From an uncultured bacterium (GTDB taxonomy: Bacteria; Bacillota; Clostridia; TANB77; CAG-508), in assembly GCA_905215615.1 (NCBI GenBank), contig CAJMQM010000007.1:1-24464 (forward strand): a DNA stretch of 24,464 nucleotides. Reading direction: 5' to 3'. The position numbers were made by a program, and so were the translations under genes. Positions 22,812 through 24,464 of the stretch are shown piece after piece. Position 1 is the stretch's first letter. Each line of letters starts with the position of its first letter. The notes beneath the pieces are model-generated. The model saw only the letters and a list, made by a program, of their open reading frames with translations, made no database searches and was not told the DNA's origin.

Positions 22812-24032
22812 ATGGCAGGAAAGCACTCAGACAATGGTGAATTTAATCCATATAGACGTGAAGGAAAAACAAATAGTAGTAATAGCAAAAAAAGTGCAGA
22901 GAAAAGGGATTATAGCCAAAATTCTAACAGAACAATAAAGGGGAAAACAGGAGAAGTTGAAGATGTAGAAAGAGGCAAAAAGGTGGCAAAAACAAAAAAA
23001 GGTAAAAAGAAAAATAAGGGACTAAAAATATTGGCTATATTTTTACTAATCATAGCAATAATTGTTTTACTAGTTGCAGGAGGAGCTTTTTATTTTGTAA
23101 ATGATAAAATAGGAAAAATGCAACAAGTAGATATTGATGAAGGAAACTTAGGTATATCTACAAATAAAAATTTGGAAGGTTATAGAAATATAGCAATATT
23201 TGGTGTAGATAGTAGGTCAAATGATTTAGATGTAGGAAATAGAAGTGACTGTATAATTATTGCTAATATAAACAACAAAACTAATGAGATAAAATTAATT
23301 TCTGTATATAGAGATACATATGTACAAATAAAAGAAAATGGTCAAAATACATTAGATAAAATTACACACGCATATGCATATGGTGGACCAGAGCTTGCAA
23401 TTCAAACATTAAATACAAACTTAGACTTAAACATAAAAGAATTTGTAACAGTAAACTTTGACTCAGTTGCAGAAGCTGTAGACCAATTAGGTGGAATTAC
23501 AATGACACTTACTTCAGAAGAAGTAAAATATGCTAATGATTATATAAGTGGAACTGCAAGTGCAACTGGAAAAGAAGCTACATATATTAGTTCTTCTGGA
23601 AAGCAAACTTTAAATGGTGTTCAAGCAGTTGCATATTCAAGAATAAGATACACATCTGGTGGGGATTACAAAAGAACAGAGCGTATGAGAGACGTAATTG
23701 AAGCAATGCTAACAAAATTAAAAACTAAGAGTTTGGGAGAAATAAATGCGTTTGCAGATGTAATACTTCCAAAAGTTTATACAAACTTAAATACAAATGA
23801 CATATTCTCATTAATTCCATCAGTAGCTAGCTTTAATATAACAGAAAGTATAGGATGGCCATATGAAACAAAAGGTATTACTTTAGATAGGTGGTATGGT
23901 GTACCTGTAACATTAGAAAGTAATGTTAAAAAGCTACACAAAGAAGAATTTAATGACCCAGATTATGAAGTGCCAGAAACAGTACAAAACATTAGTAATA
24001 AAATCGTAAACAAAACAGGGTATACAGATTAA
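22812..24032 (+). CDS. LytR-CpsA-Psr (LCP) family cell-wall polymer ligase
   Basis: LCP proteins transfer undecaprenyl-linked glycopolymers (teichoic acids, capsule) to peptidoglycan. The 406-residue protein has a very basic cytoplasmic tail (1-70), one membrane helix (about 72-95), then the LCP domain (about 125-300). Signature residues are visible: GVDSRSND (D133, R135), NRSDCIII (R144, D146), SVYRDTYV (R167), AVAYSRIRYT (R277, R279) and DYKRTERMRDV (R288, R291, R293). AAAGGAGG precedes ATG 22812, and a canonical promoter lies upstream. A DUF4422 glycosyltransferase-type gene follows, fitting a start of a surface polysaccharide locus. The partner polymer cannot be identified. High confidence in family; the specific member (TagT/U/V or CpsA) cannot be told. 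Confidence 0.93.
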   Translation: MAGKHSDNGEFNPYRREGKTNSSNSKKSAEKRDYSQNSNRTIKGKTGEVEDVERGKKVAKTKKGKKKNKGLKILAIFLLIIAIIVLLVAGGAFYFVNDKIGKMQQVDIDEGNLGISTNKNLEGYRNIAIFGVDSRSNDLDVGNRSDCIIIANINNKTNEIKLISVYRDTYVQIKENGQNTLDKITHAYAYGGPELAIQTLNTNLDLNIKEFVTVNFDSVAEAVDQLGGITMTLTSEEVKYANDYISGTASATGKEATYISSSGKQTLNGVQAVAYSRIRYTSGGDYKRTERMRDVIEAMLTKLKTKSLGEINAFADVILPKVYTNLNTNDIFSLIPSVASFNITESIGWPYETKGITLDRWYGVPVTLESNVKKLHKEEFNDPDYEVPETVQNISNKIVNKTGYTD

Positions 24033-24088
24033 TAGAAAGCAAAATTAATAAGAATATTAAAATACTAGATATGGTTAAATTAAAAAGT

Positions 24089-24117
24089 TTGTAAAGACAT
24101 AGCAAATTAAATATTAT
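24089..24117 (+). promoter_or_regulatory. Promoter before the DUF4422 gene
   Basis: TTGTAA (24089-24094), 17-base spacer, TATTAT (24112-24117). It lies in the 157-base gap after the LCP gene; the start would be near 24124. Confidence 0.45.
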
Positions 24118-24189
24118 GAGCTTGGAAAATAAGAATTTGAAATATATACAATTAAAAGTATGCATATAAAAATAATTTAGGAGAAATAA

Positions 24190-24464
24190 ATGAGTGACAA
24201 AAAATTAGAAATATATATTGCAATTCATAAAAAAGCAAAAGTCTTAAATAGAAGCTGTTATATTCCTATACAAGTTGGTGCAGAAGGAAAAGAAGATTTA
24301 GGTTATATAAAGGACAATACAGGAGATAATATCTCCTGTAAAAATCCAAACTATTGTGAATTAACAGGTTTGTATTGGATGTGGAAACACTCTAAAGCAG
24401 ATATAATAGGACTAGTACATTATAGAAGGTATTTTGTTAAAAGCTTTTTTACCACAAATATAGA
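24190..24464 (+). CDS. DUF4422 domain glycosyltransferase-type protein, 5' part
   Basis: The gene runs off the right edge; 91 residues are visible. TTAGGAGAAATAA precedes ATG 24190. The N-terminus MSDKKLEIYIAIHKKAKVLN, then YIPIQVGAEG, GYIKDNTGDNISCKNPNYCE, LTGLYWMWKHSKADIIGLVH and HYRRYF together match the DUF4422 domain, found in capsular polysaccharide and exopolysaccharide clusters and thought to be a glycosyltransferase. The order of motifs agrees with family members over this length. It has its own promoter and probably starts a polysaccharide operon that continues beyond the window. The sugar and acceptor are unknown. Confidence 0.85.
   Translation, partial: MSDKKLEIYIAIHKKAKVLNRSCYIPIQVGAEGKEDLGYIKDNTGDNISCKNPNYCELTGLYWMWKHSKADIIGLVHYRRYFVKSFFTTNI

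Noticed and set aside
22646..22888. Minus-strand open frame over the LCP start
   Set aside because: It overlaps the canonical LCP promoter, ribosome site and N-terminus on the other strand.
1..24464. tRNA, rRNA, CRISPR arrays or complete insertion sequences
   Set aside because: No cloverleaf, rRNA-like stretch, regularly spaced repeat or transposase with inverted ends was seen by eye; only the partial Rpn-like gene at the left edge is of mobile type.

Overview
The window comes from a low-GC, A/T-rich Gram-positive bacterium, most likely a gut-type member of the Clostridia. The basis is the AGA-dominated arginine codons, AGGAGG-type ribosome binding sites, a SpoIVB-type (S55) serine peptidase, a LytR-CpsA-Psr (LCP) cell-wall protein and a UPF0182 membrane protein. 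The exact taxon cannot be told from the sequence alone.

Layout. (1) 1-314: the 3' end of an Rpn-type nuclease/transposase-like gene, closed by a strong terminator. (2) 486-4985: housekeeping genes on the + strand: ftsY (SRP receptor GTPase), a large UPF0182 membrane protein and a small DUF5665 membrane protein. (3) 5016-7520, - strand: mutS2, convergent with the DUF5665 gene. (4) 7771-20325: a long + strand run of tightly spaced genes encoding a Tad/type IV-pilus-like secretion machine. It holds a SAF-domain CpaB-like protein, two TadZ/CpaE-like proteins with degenerate P-loops, a CpaF/TadA-like ATPase (broken by a one-base frameshift inside Walker A), a fused TadB-TadC-like membrane platform, and seven small-to-large proteins with a single N-terminal hydrophobic helix that look like pilins or pseudopilins. 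Four of these share the start MENAxxAL. (5) 20393-21787: a SpoIVB-type membrane serine protease directly behind the pilus genes. (6) 21836-22371, - strand: a small lipoprotein gene of different base composition, with a probable one-base deletion in its signal peptide. It has its own canonical promoter and a palindrome in its leader. (7) 22372-24464: a non-coding stretch with a possible small RNA, an LCP-family protein under a canonical promoter, and the start of a DUF4422 glycosyltransferase-type gene that opens a likely cell-surface polysaccharide locus.

How it fits together. The central block reads as one surface-appendage system. The ATPase and fused platform would energise assembly, the TadZ-like pair would place it, the SAF protein would span the cell envelope, and the seven single-helix proteins would form major and minor subunits. 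No prepilin peptidase (TadV/CpaA), TadE/F or secretin is present. The subunits carry a short class-III-like, archaeal-style signal rather than a normal Flp leader. This system, with its odd pilin family, its degenerate TadZ pair and an adjacent S55 protease, is the most interesting part of the window. Two one-base lesions (near 11714 and 22323-22326) could be sequencing or assembly errors.
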